Source: Hydractinia symbiolongicarpus
Taxonomy: Eukaryota; Cnidaria; Hydrozoa; Anthoathecata; Hydractiniidae
Length of the DNA: 64,000 nucleotides
Reading direction: 5' to 3'
Assembly: GCF_029227915.1 (NCBI RefSeq)
Contig: NC_079881.1
Span: 32,649,501-32,713,500 of the forward strand
Below the pieces are notes generated by a model, which made no database searches, was not told the DNA's origin, and saw nothing but the letters and a program-made list of their open reading frames with translations. Made by a program: the position numbers and the translations under genes. How positions within the stretch are numbered: position 1 is the first letter of the stretch; each line of letters starts with the position of its first letter. Shown here one piece after another: positions 23,769 through 34,111 of this stretch.

Positions 23769-26700
23769 TGTCTTGGTGCTCAGCGTTCGGTTGCAGCAAT
23801 AATAGTAAACGCGACAAAGAAAAGTTTTTTTCGTCTACCAGGAGATCGAAATGTACGAAATGCCTGGGTAAAAGCTATAAACAGAACAGAATTGCCGAAA
23901 AAAGTTCTCTTATGTTCTGATCACTTTACGGAGAACTGTTTCGATAAAAGCTGGAGCCTTCAAAATGAATTGTTTTATACCGAGAGAACGGCAAAAAGGA
24001 AATTGGTACCGGGATCTTTGCCAACAATTTTCCCACACAAACCGCAACCTAAGGAAAGGCAAACTTCCAAGAAAAGAGTTGAAAAAAAAGTTTAAAAGAG
24101 GTACATACGGTTCTTAAAATAATTCCTAGGCTCATTTTTAAGTGGTATTTTGTAGAATTATTTTATTTTATATGTAATCCAATTCAAGGTTATCGAAAAC
24201 GCTATAACGAGGGATGAATTGCCACATGATGAACCTTGCGCGTCCTGCGAACCTTTACCCTCGACATACTCGATTGGGATACAAACAGAAAAAAGGAAAA
24301 CAAGAGATTTTGGAACACAGGTGCCGTCACCAAAAGTTCGGGACTATGGAAATCAAATGGATTTTAGGCCAGACATTCACGCCCAAACCCAAACACTGCC
24401 CACGAGGCGCTGTAACAGAGCAACGCAAATTACGAACCAGTGCTCGAGTGTTAATGATGGTAAAATTAATATCAACTTTTTCGTAATAAGAACTCAAGGG
24501 TTTGTAAACAGTTTCACTTAAGTTTTACTTAAGAAGCGTGTAAGTATTTAGTTAAACCGTTAAAATATGATTTACTTTTAGATGCCGAAAAGAACCAAGA
24601 TCAAAGCATGGACGTGGTAAGCAGTGATGACGAAATAGACGAGGATGAAGATGTTGAAAGTACAGAAAGGATGAATAGTATTCACGGTACGTTTCAGTTG
24701 AACAACATAGAAGAGTTGGAAAGATTCTTGGAGGTCCTTGGAGTTTCTTTGTCTTTTAACTTAAAAACGCAGATTGCTGAAGAATCAGCAGTTTCAGACC
24801 CTCTCGAAAAAAACAAAGAAATTGATGTGAACGATGACGAATGGCTGAAAAACTCTCTTGAAAGGTGAAAAGTTATTTTATAAACCAGAAGTAATGAAAG
24901 TAGTCTTTTTTATGCAAATTTATTTTTTAAACGTTGCATATTTAGAACTGCGAAAAAAGATCCCGATTTCGCAGCTATCGATTCGCCCGATGACAACACA
25001 GAATCAGAATTCGATGATGATAATTCTGAAAGCACACCATCATTATCAGCAACAAAACCTCTTCACAAACAAAAGGTTTTTCTTGTGTACGAATCACAGT
25101 TACTGCAACTGGTAAAATACTGTTTAAAATGTGGAGCGACAATCAATTCGTCATTAACAAGAGAAACAAAAAACACGGGGAGTCAACTAATGTTAAACTT
25201 AACATGTGCTAAAAGTAGGTATAAATCACCTGTGCGGCTGAATGTTCGTAACATTTTTTCTTTTATGTGAGAAAGGTTTTTAATCTATTTAGGATGTAGC
25301 TATAAGTGGTCATCGCAACCCATGCTCAATGGAACAAAGGGAGCTGGAAATCTTTTAATTGCTGCAGCGGCAGAACTAGCAGGAAGAAGCTACCCAAAAT
25401 TACATAAGTTTGCAAAGCTTTTAAAAGTACAATTCCTGTCGAAACAGATGTATTTTGAACATCGAGGCAATTACATCTTTCCGCAAATTGACCATGCTTG
25501 GCGAAAGGAACAACAACAGCAAGTAACAGAAATTACGGAAGCCAATCGAAGTTTAGAGCTTGCGGTTGATGGACAATGCGACACACCAGGTCATAATGCA
25601 TCGTATAGTACCGTATCTGCAATCGACACGTTCACCAACAAAGTACCAAATTATAGCATAGATCATGTAACGGTATAGTATACTTTGTCTTTCAATACAT
25701 ATTTTTAGTAGTTAGCAACGGTGTTAATTTAAAATAGAAATATTTGTCTAGGAGGTAACAAGTTCCCAAGCGATGGAAAAAGAAGGGTTTCTGCGTTGCA
25801 TAAATACCATCCAAAGCGATCTGGATGTTAAGATCCGCGTTATATCGACAGACCGCCATGTTTCCATTAAAAATTGATGCAAACTGATCCAAGGTTTAAA
25901 CACATCATCCACCAGTTTGACCCTTGGCACATTGGTAAAGGAATTTTGAAAAAAATGATAAAGGCATCCAAAAAGAAAGGTAACAAACGTAACACCACTT
26001 GCCTATATTCACATCAAGCTGCGAACTGGAATATTTTAATGTTTTTGTTGTTGTTTCAGATTTTAAGCTTCTTGCACGATGGGCTCCAGCAGTGGTTAAC
26101 CACTTATATTGGTCCATCGCTACGTGTAAAGGGGACGGGAAAGAATTGGCTGAAAGATTTGTGTCAGTCGTCCATCATACTGCAAATAAACACACATTTC
26201 CACAAAATTCAATTTATAAAGAATGCGAACACGAGAAGTTAACGGACGAGGATAAGCGGCAAAAAGAATGGTTTCAAATGGGATCCCCTGCGCACAATGC
26301 ATTGATCCATATTGTTACGCAAAAAACACTCGTCACAGATCTAGAGCAAATGAACGAATAAATTCGCACGACCATGTTCGAAGTTTTTCCTTCCTTGAAG
26401 ATTAGATATCTTCCAAAAAGTTCGTTCTTCGGAATGGAAAAAATGATCGCTGGAACACAATTAGCAATCCTCGACCATAATAATAATTGTAAAAGGGAAC
26501 AGGTAAAAAAATACTTAAATCTTCTCTACAAGATATGTTAATAGAGTGTTAAATTTTATGTTTCGTTCACAGAAATATCAGGTGGATGATGAAGGTACAG
26601 CAACACCGCTGTTTCAAATTGCGTACTCTAAACCAACCAAACGATTTGTGGCTAAACCAGTTAAAGAGGAAAAAGAAATAGGATATCTATTTTACATAAT

Positions 26701-26854
26701 TCAAAAAATAATTTTGCGTGCATCATATGGAAGTAAAGCCAGCGCATCGAAGAGAAAAAAACGTCAATACGACAAGAAAATTGCTCCTGTCGCAAGACCA
26801 GATAGAGAAGAAATTATATCAAATTCGATAAAATACAAGCGTATAAAGTTGTAA
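23769..26854 (+). pseudogene. Kolobok THAP/DDE transposase, multi-exon, inactivated
   Basis: Exon 1 (from ATG 23,769) encodes a THAP zinc-finger start (MSWCSAFGCSNNS) and, after a frameshift in a T7 run at about 23,827, LLCSDHF and LVPGSLPTIF, the C2CH DNA-binding module. Later exons give an acidic linker (VVSSDDEIDEDEDVES), a Cys pair (KYCLKCGATIN), YKWSSQPMLNGTKGAGNLL, then LAVDGQCDTPGHNASYS (first catalytic Asp region), VISTDRHVSIK (second Asp), FDPWHIGKG and MFEVFPSL (candidate Glu). Introns are short with gt/ag ends. Other lesions are a 1-nt loss near 25,872 and a TAA at 26,359. The last exon (about 26,568-26,854) is basic. It aligns throughout with the transposase of Kolobok 2. Confidence 0.8.
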
Positions 26855-26998
26855 ATAGTTAGTACGAAAACAGAATACAAACGTTTTTTTTAAAACATAA
26901 AAGGCCGCAATAAGATATTAATTCTGAGCAACAAATATTTCATAGCCGTCTTCTCTTTTATATATGTTACACTTAACGGTTATATTTAAAAACAAAAT

Positions 26999-27702
26999 TT
27001 AATTGTCTCCACTCCAAGAAAAGTCCACCTCTGAGACTCCTGTCACTTCACAAAAACCCACGTACTTTCCATCAGGGCTCGGGTATTCTTGACGAATCAT
27101 CGTTACTACACAAGCTGGGATCACTCGACGTACACTTCTTCCTAATCTGGTGTGGATAAACCAACAAAACTGCCGATAAGCAGCGTATCTATAAGATCTA
27201 AACATAACAGCAAATAGTCATCTACTCCAGTTACGGCCATCGCATAAATACATGTTGTAATATTAATACCTGTTGGAAACATTATTTCTGCTTGATAAAC
27301 CACGACTTCCTCTATCGTGCAAGCCCACTAACGCCGTCCAAAGGTTGTTTTTCAAGAGCACGACTGGAACAAAGTCAGGATGGTCAAGTAAGCAATGTTT
27401 GTCTATAATAAAATATAGGAACGTCGATTATTATAAAAACATTTATACTAGTCATGCGTTTCCAGTGTCTCTGCCGCCCCCTCCTTAGAGACAAAAAAGT
27501 AGGCTGGAAACAAGATGTAACTGTTCTTACCGTTCAGATGGGCGTACTTTATCTCGTCAATTTCATGACAACAAATGCATTCTTGCTGCGATGGCATAAC
27601 CTCGCAGTTTTTACATAAGCACCACTTGTCCTTATTCAAGGTACTTCTTGGAGGTTTCGCACTTTCTTCATCCTCGTCAGATGAGTCATTAAATTCGGGC
27701 AT
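26999..27702 (-). CDS. P2X7-ballast-like zinc domain protein carried by Kolobok 1
   Basis: Three exons with proper gt/ag sites join in frame (27,702-27,531; 27,402-27,270; 27,197-26,999) to give 167 codons. Exon 1 has an acidic N-terminus and WCLCKNCEVMPSQQECICC. Exon 2 has LLDHPDFVPVVLL. Exon 3 has YRYAAYRQFCWFIH, then RRVIPACVVTMIRQEYP and DGKYVGF. This is the Cys-rich, Zn-binding, G-protein-like ballast domain first known as the intracellular C-terminus of the P2X7 receptor. There is no transmembrane segment, so it is not a receptor. An in-frame ATG at 27,783 is followed by a TAG at 27,724, so the original protein was probably 27 residues longer and the frame now starts internally. The role in transposition is unknown. 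Confidence 0.75.
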
Positions 27703-28284
27703 TTCATTTGCGCCAGGCGCTCTCTAGGGCTCATACTGAAACCCTATAACGTTCGGTTTATTGGATAGTCTAGATTGCGCCATTATTTAAAATTAAAACC
27801 GCCTAGTTTTAAAGACCTATAAATGATTTGAAGAATATTTTTATACCTTCTCCCGCCTGAAAAAAAAAAAAGGAAAAGTTTTTATTTTCAGGGGGGCTTG
27901 TCGCGTTTGTCGCGTTTTCGCATGTTCGGTCTTTCAAATCAACCAATCACTGACGTCAAATGCATAATTACGCATAATTATTTTTACCAGGCCTTTTTTC
28001 GCGCATGTTATTCAGAACGTCTCTAGCTGTGCTTCGACATGGCCAAGTAAAAAAGTTTTGTTTATATGTATTTCCAGAGATTAATAAAAAAAAAAGGTAT
28101 GTCATTTCTTTATTTGTATATCTATATCAGTTAATATAAAAGTTTTTATTTTGTAGCAGACACTACCTTTAAAGGCTGAAGACAACGTAAAGATCAGGAC
28201 AACTTATTTTTTTTCCTTAATTTATATCATATTTTATTAAAAGTATCAACATTAAGAACATTTTATCCTCCCTTTTCTTTTTAG

Positions 28285-28390
28285 GTGGGGTGCAAAGGCT
28301 TACCTTCACGTGCTGCACCCTGTTAAGTGAATTGCATGTAAAAAAATGTGTATGTAATTCATGAACTAAAAGCCAAGATAGGAATAAGAA
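28285..28390 (+). other. Hairpin module C (diverged copy)
   Basis: After CTTTTTAG comes a stem GGGTGC (28,288) / GCACCC (28,315) enclosing AAAGG-CTTA-CCTT, then TGTTAAGTGA and, about 40 bp on, ATTCATGAACTAAAAGCCA. The position and the flanking conserved words match modules A and B, but both arms of the outer stem differ in a compensating way. Confidence 0.45.
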
Positions 28391-28649
28391 TTTGCAACAA
28401 TAATATAAATAATTAAGTAATTAATATGCAAGATTTTCATGAAATGTTTTCTGTATTGAAGCTTTAATATTATCAACTATTGATCACATATTTTATTCAT
28501 TTGTTCAACAATTTGCAATTTTTCAAGTATTTCATATATTTTTGTTGTGAGAACAATTTGTTTGTGCAGCTTTAAGTTAATCTCACCCACTCTTTTCTTA
28601 ATTAATATTTGTTCTTAATGCAGGTTATCAGAGTAAAATTTAATAAAAA

Positions 28650-29444
28650 ATGGCATGTAACATTAGTGATGAGGTTAACGAGGAAGTCCTGATGAAAAGT
28701 GATGGTAATAATTAAATTTATAAAATATCTTTTTTTGTAATTTTTTTTCTACTGTTTAATTATAACTATTCCACACATTCTATAGATGAGAGTGATGATG
28801 TTGTCGAAGTTGAACATAACAGCATAGAAAAAAAACAGGTAAATGTTATTAATATTAATATTTTATTGAAATTGACTTTTTATTATTTTCGTAACATGTA
28901 TCACAAAATAATGAATGGTTCTAATGAGAATAATTCAAATATGCCTAATTACTACTATTGTGTATATTGTGGTTATAGATGAGAATATGAACAAAGAAAA
29001 TAAACAAAAAGCAGGTAAATGTTATTATTATAATTTTTTTATTTTTTGCAACTGCTTTTGTTAGCACAATCGATAATTTAGCACAATCGATAATTAATTA
29101 CTAACTAATTACTTACAATTTTCGGATGATATTAATTCTAAAAACACAGCTAATTTATTTTAGTGAATTTGTCCAGAAAAGCCTTCAAACTATATCGGCA
29201 GGAACATCCTGGCCCCAAATCAAACAAAGCTTTTAAATTTTGGAAAGCTAATGGGGGCCAGGATAGACCAAATTTTAAATGGCGTCAAAATACCAAAAAA
29301 ACTTCCTTCAATAAAAATACCAACTCCTCAACCAATGCTACCACCACCACCAACAATAACACCAACGCCAACACTTTAAACAGCTCATTAAACCAATTCA
29401 ATTTACAATTTAATGGAGGCACTTTGTCAGTAACTTTTAAGTAA
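28650..29444 (+). CDS. Helitron cargo gene, copy 2 (PGPxS/GGQD protein)
   Basis: A small spliced gene. Exon 1 (28,650-28,704) starts with ATG and is acidic (DEVNEEVLMKSD). Exon 3 (28,979-29,014) encodes ENMNKENKQKA. The last exon (29,164-29,444) encodes AFKLYRQEHPGPKS, FWKANGGQDRPNFKWR and a low-complexity Asn/Thr-rich tail ending in a stop. Exons 1, 3 and 4 join in frame with phase-1 introns (GTAATA, GTAAAT donors; TATAG, TTTTAG acceptors), about 123 residues. A further exon-like piece (28,786-28,838, DESDDVVEVEHNS) resembles exon 3 but is one base short of keeping frame, so it is optional or decayed. The conserved core is shared with 14,781-14,992. I do not recognise the family. It could be a DNA-binding or replication accessory; that is guesswork. 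Confidence 0.6.
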
Positions 29445-29539
29445 ATAGAAAATTTGAGCTCTAAATAGTCTATATTTACATATATCTTTTTACTCTTAAA
29501 AGTTGCTTGGAATTTTAAACTCTGACTTTAGTTACTTAA

Positions 29540-29695
29540 TTTGTTAGTTGTTTGTTAGTAAGTTGTTTGTTAGTAAGTTGTTTGTTAGTTAGTTGTTTGT
29601 TAGTTAGTGAGTTATTTGTAAGTTGTTTGTTTGGTTAGTTAGTGTGTTCGTCGGTTGGTTTGTTGGCTGTTTGTCTGTTTGTTTGTAAGTAAGTA
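29540..29695. repeat. GTTAGTTGTTT minisatellite
   Basis: Imperfect tandem units GTTAGTTGTTT / GTTAGTAAGTTGTTT directly downstream of the cargo gene. Non-coding. Confidence 0.8.
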
Positions 29696-30043
29696 GACTA
29701 ATCGGTTAGTTTAGTTTATCTTTTCTGTTTTTAATCTGTTGTAAATATAGAATTGAATTACAAGATTGAGTATTTTATTGACAAAACCACCCTTTTCACT
29801 TTTCATTAAATTAATAGCATTTTCAATGGTTGTATATTTACTCATATTGTTTTTCATGTTCAAACATTTTGTTCTTATAAAAAACTGTTAATGTTATCTA
29901 TATTATGTATTCAATATTCACTTCAACATTCACTGGTATTGGGGGCTCACAAGCTACTGGAATTGGTCATATTGCCCAAAACTTACCTTATTAACTCTCT
30001 TTAGTACAAAAGCACACTACGTACTTTTCTTTTTCTTTTTTAG

Positions 30044-30150
30044 GTTGAAGCGCAAAGCCCATGACTTGCCTTCCCGTGGCGCGCTTCGTTAGGTGGATTA
30101 TTTTCTTTTTAAGGAGATAATTCGTGAACTTAAAGTCAGGGCATGCCATG
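30044..30150 (+). other. Hairpin module B
   Basis: Nearly identical to module A for the first 50 bases after TTTTTTAG: outer stem AAGCGC (30,048) / GCGCTT (30,081), inner CCATG/CGTGG, then GTTAGGTGG and ATTCGTGAACTTAAAGTCA. Read as an exon it gives KRKAHDLPSRGALR-stop, loosely matched by module C (CKGLPSRAAPC-stop). Confidence 0.5.
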
Positions 30151-30567
30151 TTAAAATTGCATCACATATTTTTGGTATTGAAAAGACTCAAGAAGCATCA
30201 ACTGCAGGTAACTTACTTACCAATATATTAATATTATACGATCTGTATGTAACCATTGAATTATCTTTTTACAGGAAACAAAAATAGGAAAGTATTATCA
30301 TCATAATTTATTATTTTTTAGGTTTATGGAGGTTTATGGAAAACAAAATCCCAAGTTTTCTTTTTCGTAACATTATCGTTTTCGTAAGTTATCCTTATTT
30401 TTACTGCTTTTTTGTCATTTTTCCACAGGCCTTTACAACTATCAAAAACGCATTCAATTTTTATGTAGATGAACAGGACACTGCTGACGTCATCAAAATT
30501 CCTAAAATCTTCTAATTTTTCATTGTTCTTCTGCCTGAGTGGATTTTTCCACGGGCCTATCTACTAG

Positions 30568-31141
30568 TCTATATAATAATACGCCAGTTCTGTCTGTCTG
30601 TGACTTTTGCAAAGTGGATAAAATTTCTTTGATAAAGTCTATAAAACATCGTCTATAAATTTGTTCTGTAAATTACCAAACTTTGACGTTAAAGCAATAT
30701 TGACGTCAAAGGAAAGTATATTAAGATTAGTGAAGCCATTGCATTGCCTTTTAAATTTAAGGCTAAATAACTTGGAAACGGGTGGAAATAACTGACGTCA
30801 TCTCCTGCGTAGGTAACTAGGGACCACCTTTGACCAATTTGGGTAAGTTTCCCAAACCTGGGTCCCTGAATCCGTTTCGGGAATGGACGGGTTGATGACG
30901 TCATCAAAAAACCTTCAAACCCTAATATCTCTGCAACCGTTTGTCAAAAATACACGATCCTATACATTTTTTTGATCAGCGTTTCAAGATCTATACGATG
31001 AAGGCAACAGGCATACACATTTCTGAAAAAAAATGTTTTGTGTTCTGACATGTCTCTGCTGACGTCATCAAAATTGAAATGACGGTTATTTTTCTCTGTT
31101 ATCCTGCCTAAGTGGATTTTTCCACGGGCCTTATCGACTAG
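30568..31141 (+). mobile_element. Non-autonomous Helitron, 574 bp, complete
   Basis: It starts TCTATATAATAATACG (30,568) and ends with the hairpin GTGGATTTTTCCAC (31,112-31,125) and CTAG at 31,138-31,141, followed by T. It abuts the CTAG 3' end of the preceding Helitron directly, giving a head-to-tail arrangement. No coding capacity. It contains four perfect TGACGTCA palindromes. Confidence 0.75.
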
Positions 31142-32935
31142 TATGTCATAATAATATATGAAATTATGTATTATCGAATTTTGGTTCTTTGCTTACTTTA
31201 AACGTATTGTTATAGGATGCTGGCTGCTGGGAATGTTAACTACAAAAAGATGCAAAAGTAGGTGAAGATCAGAAAGTTAAATGACAAATCCAACTACTTT
31301 TCGGATGAGTTCATGTCTTTATTTCATGGTCACAAGGACTTGGAGCCACTTTGTTTTACAATGGAAGGTAAATGCGGTGAGTGATGTAAAAGCGACTTTG
31401 ATATATTCAATACATGGGAGATAGAAAATCCATAATAAGAAGGAACAGGAAATTGCAGTTGCTCGACAAAATCTACAGGCTGAATGAGGAATATAATATA
31501 GAATGAACAGAACGATTAAAAGACTATCAAATATGCTAATTTAGTGGATTTAGACAAATACAAAGGTAATCAATTGTGCCCATTTAAAAGTAAGTAGCGG
31601 TGGCAGGGGTTTATGAAGTTATTCGTCAGCAAATGCAAAATCATAAGAGTTGTTTGGCCCGGCATTTCTATACCTTCGGACGAGAAACAATTACCACATT
31701 TGAAGTAAACGCTAGGCATGTGGAAGATTTCAAATATCATAAGATCGAGAATAAGGATAAAGACTGTTCTAATATATCAGTAGAACCAAGACATCTGGAC
31801 GCAACAACAGATATTTTTTGATTTAAAAATAACTAGGGTTAGAAATCAAGAATAAATGAATATTGTAGTTGGCTGTGCGTTGTCACAAGTGGAAAAAATA
31901 AACAAATCAATCACCAGTTAGAAAATGGTATAACGTTGAAATAAAATTACTTTCGAAATAAGATACAATCCGCAAAACACAAAGTGCGCTATTTTATATT
32001 TTACTATCCAATGGCAGATCCCTCTTATAAGGCTAGAACATTTTTACGGACGATGGCGAAGTGATTTTCATAAAATACGACATCTTATGATGATACACTT
32101 CATGTGGCAGTTGGTGAGAAACCGAAAGAACAGAAAGATGTATTTGAATGTCTTTGTTACAAGAGAGTTGGACGATAGTTGGGCTGTCTGACATAAAATT
32201 TAGGACAAACGGGGAGTGGAAAAACTACTTTTATATTAAAATGCTTTTTAAAAAATAAAACCTGATATTTACGTTGATAATGTTCCACCCATTAAGTCAG
32301 GTGTAATTGCAGAAGATCTTACGATTTTTGCAGCAACTAATGAGAAATTATGTAACAAGATAATGCTGCTGTGGTCAACGCTTTGAATTATAATGCGACT
32401 GATTTAAGACACGGCAGTAAAACAATTCGTTCCCAGACTATGTAAACATGCCACGACTTAAACTGTGTCATTTCTTCGAAGATGTTTTACTTCTGGTCAA
32501 TAAAAAGAAGCCAAGTCATAATCAAGTTATTGATTCGTTGGAATGGGAATGGTCCCTCCTAAAACTAAGTCAGCTGTATCAGAAAAAGCTGAAGTAACAA
32601 GAAAAGCAAAAATTGAAGAAGCTTTTGATGCTGAGATCAAATCGTTGGAAGATGTGCTAATTTGTTTGGATGGAAATTGTAAATTTGAAACACTGAAGTA
32701 TAAAAGGCAAAATGCTGTGAACCAAACAAAGTTAAAAAGTTCTAGGAAAAAGATGTTAAAGGATGACTTACAATCCGTAAATGAAAATTGTGAATGTGTG
32801 AGGCCAAATAAAGAAAACTAGAAGACGAAGGAGTATACAGAAAACTAATCGGAATAATCCAGTCAAAAATTGGACCATTCTTAAAAAAATGGTTTTAGGG
32901 GTGTTTTGATTTGTCAAAAAAAAGAAAAGAAGAAA

Positions 32936-32998
<63 letters not shown>

Positions 32999-34111
32999 AA
33001 AATTGGGTTAATTAAGTTATGGGTGTTCGAGTTTTCGAAAAAAAATTCAAAAAAATGAATTGCCACGCCTTATGATCGTTGACTCAACACTAATAACTGT
33101 CGCTGCGTGTTATAACTGTCGACTCAACACTTATAACTGTCACCACTTGGTATAACTGTCAAGTCGCCCCGAACTCTTTTTAAATCCCATGATAGAGTAG
33201 TTCAGGGTCACGTGTCTTCGATGGTTACATAGGGATCTTACTGAATGCTGGTGTAGAAATCCTGAATCTGATATTGTTTATAAAATGATTAAAAATGGCA
33301 GCGATGTTGCAGGATGACCAAAGGAGAGTTTAAAGAAGAATTTAGTTTTGTTTAAATGATTTAATATGGCTTTACCTACGATTCTGTTTATTTTTGTACT
33401 AAAGTACAGACTAGATTATATAATATGCTTATGATTGCAACACACAGATTTAACACATTTAAATTTCAAGACGACAAGTTTATTTTTATGACACTGATAC
33501 TTAAAAATATAAAATAATAAATAGATGAAGATGCTGTTAGAATTTGTGGAGATAAAGATTTTTAATAAATGGGATTGGCAGAAAAAGACACATTGTTTGC
33601 TTTAGGCATTCTATCTTACAAAGAAGAAGGAAGAACTAACAAGTTTTGTAAAAGGGGCTGGAAAAGCGCGTGTTCCCTGTAAAAATGCTAGCAGCGGAAA
33701 GAAAACAACCTGAACTAACTGAAGCACATCCTATTGGTGATTGAATCAAATCCGTTATTGTTAAAAGCATAGATTGTATTTTGCACCGCTCGCAAGAAAA
33801 TGGAAGGATCAATTGGTGAACAAGAGCCACTCAGTATATTTAGGACTATAGACTTTACTGGAGATGGGAAAGAGGACTCTGATGGTAATTGAGATCAAAG
33901 TCTTGAAAGAACTGTTAATGCTTGCAAAATATAGTTTGCATGGCATGTGATGGCCTTGTTTATCAAACTAGTGTGGGCGACGCTTACCTTTTGTTTAAGT
34001 TCTAGCTAAAGTTATGGTGTTCCGTGGGTTTTGGCATTGCAAAGGTGGGTGAAGATGGACTTTTATTGGGTTTGGTAACAAACGAGTAATTTTTAGAAGA
34101 AAATTGACTTT
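31142..34111. other. Unrecognised, degenerate coding-like region
   Basis: Short plus-strand frames (31,600-31,821 and 32,543-32,821, the latter rich in Lys and Glu) suggest decayed protein-coding DNA. I recognise no family. One Walker A-like motif is listed separately. Also present are an AAAT microsatellite at 32,934-32,998 and four near-copies of TATAACTGTC at 33,095-33,165. Confidence 0.4.
32196..32385 (+). pseudogene. P-loop NTPase-like remnant
   Basis: Translation at 32,196 gives NLGQTGSGKTTFILKCFLK, a textbook Walker A. After a frameshift and stop the neighbouring frame continues with PDIYVDNVPPIKSG and AEDLTIFAATNEKLC. No Walker B is assigned. It could come from an ATPase of a large DNA transposon, but one motif does not identify the family. 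Confidence 0.3.

Larger units (their letters stand above)
23031..28168 (+). mobile_element. Kolobok DNA transposon 1 (TTAA duplication)
   Basis: The ends form terminal inverted repeats: AGGTAGTGGCTGCTACAAAA at 23,031 and, reversed, AGGTAGTGTCTGCTACAAAA ending at 28,168, with one mismatch in 20. TTAA flanks both sides (23,027-23,030 and 28,169-28,172). TTAA duplication plus a THAP/DDE transposase defines the Kolobok superfamily. Contents: a plus-strand transposase pseudogene (23,769-26,854) and a minus-strand ballast-domain gene (26,999-27,702), arranged tail to tail. Confidence 0.9.
16454..30567 (+). mobile_element. Large Helitron with cargo gene, split by a Kolobok insertion (extent inferred)
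   Basis: The 5' terminus TCTCTTATAATAATACGG at 16,454 is identical to the 5' end of the well-defined Helitron at 58,561-61,020. The Rep/helicase gene lies at 17.7-22.3 kb. The next same-strand Helitron 3' end is the hairpin GTGGATTTTTCCAC (30,539-30,552) followed by CTAG at 30,564-30,567. Between them lie a Kolobok (23,031-28,168), two hairpin modules and the cargo gene. Joining the 5' and 3' ends into one element is inference: the Kolobok is cleanly flanked by TTAA and can be removed, but the displaced bases of the interrupted upstream Helitron are not found after 30,567. Confidence 0.45.

Noticed and set aside
28786-28838. Constitutive exon 2 of the cargo gene
   Set aside because: Including it ends in phase 0 and runs straight into a stop in either following exon, so it is listed only as optional or decayed.
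30044-30290. SAP domain encoded by hairpin module B
   Set aside because: LPSRGA followed later by ELKVRA is suggestive, but a stop lies between them, copy A is frameshifted and copy C stops at the same point.
32196-32385. Polinton/virus-type packaging ATPase
   Set aside because: Only a Walker A motif is visible; no Walker B, capsid, polymerase or integrase signal lies nearby.
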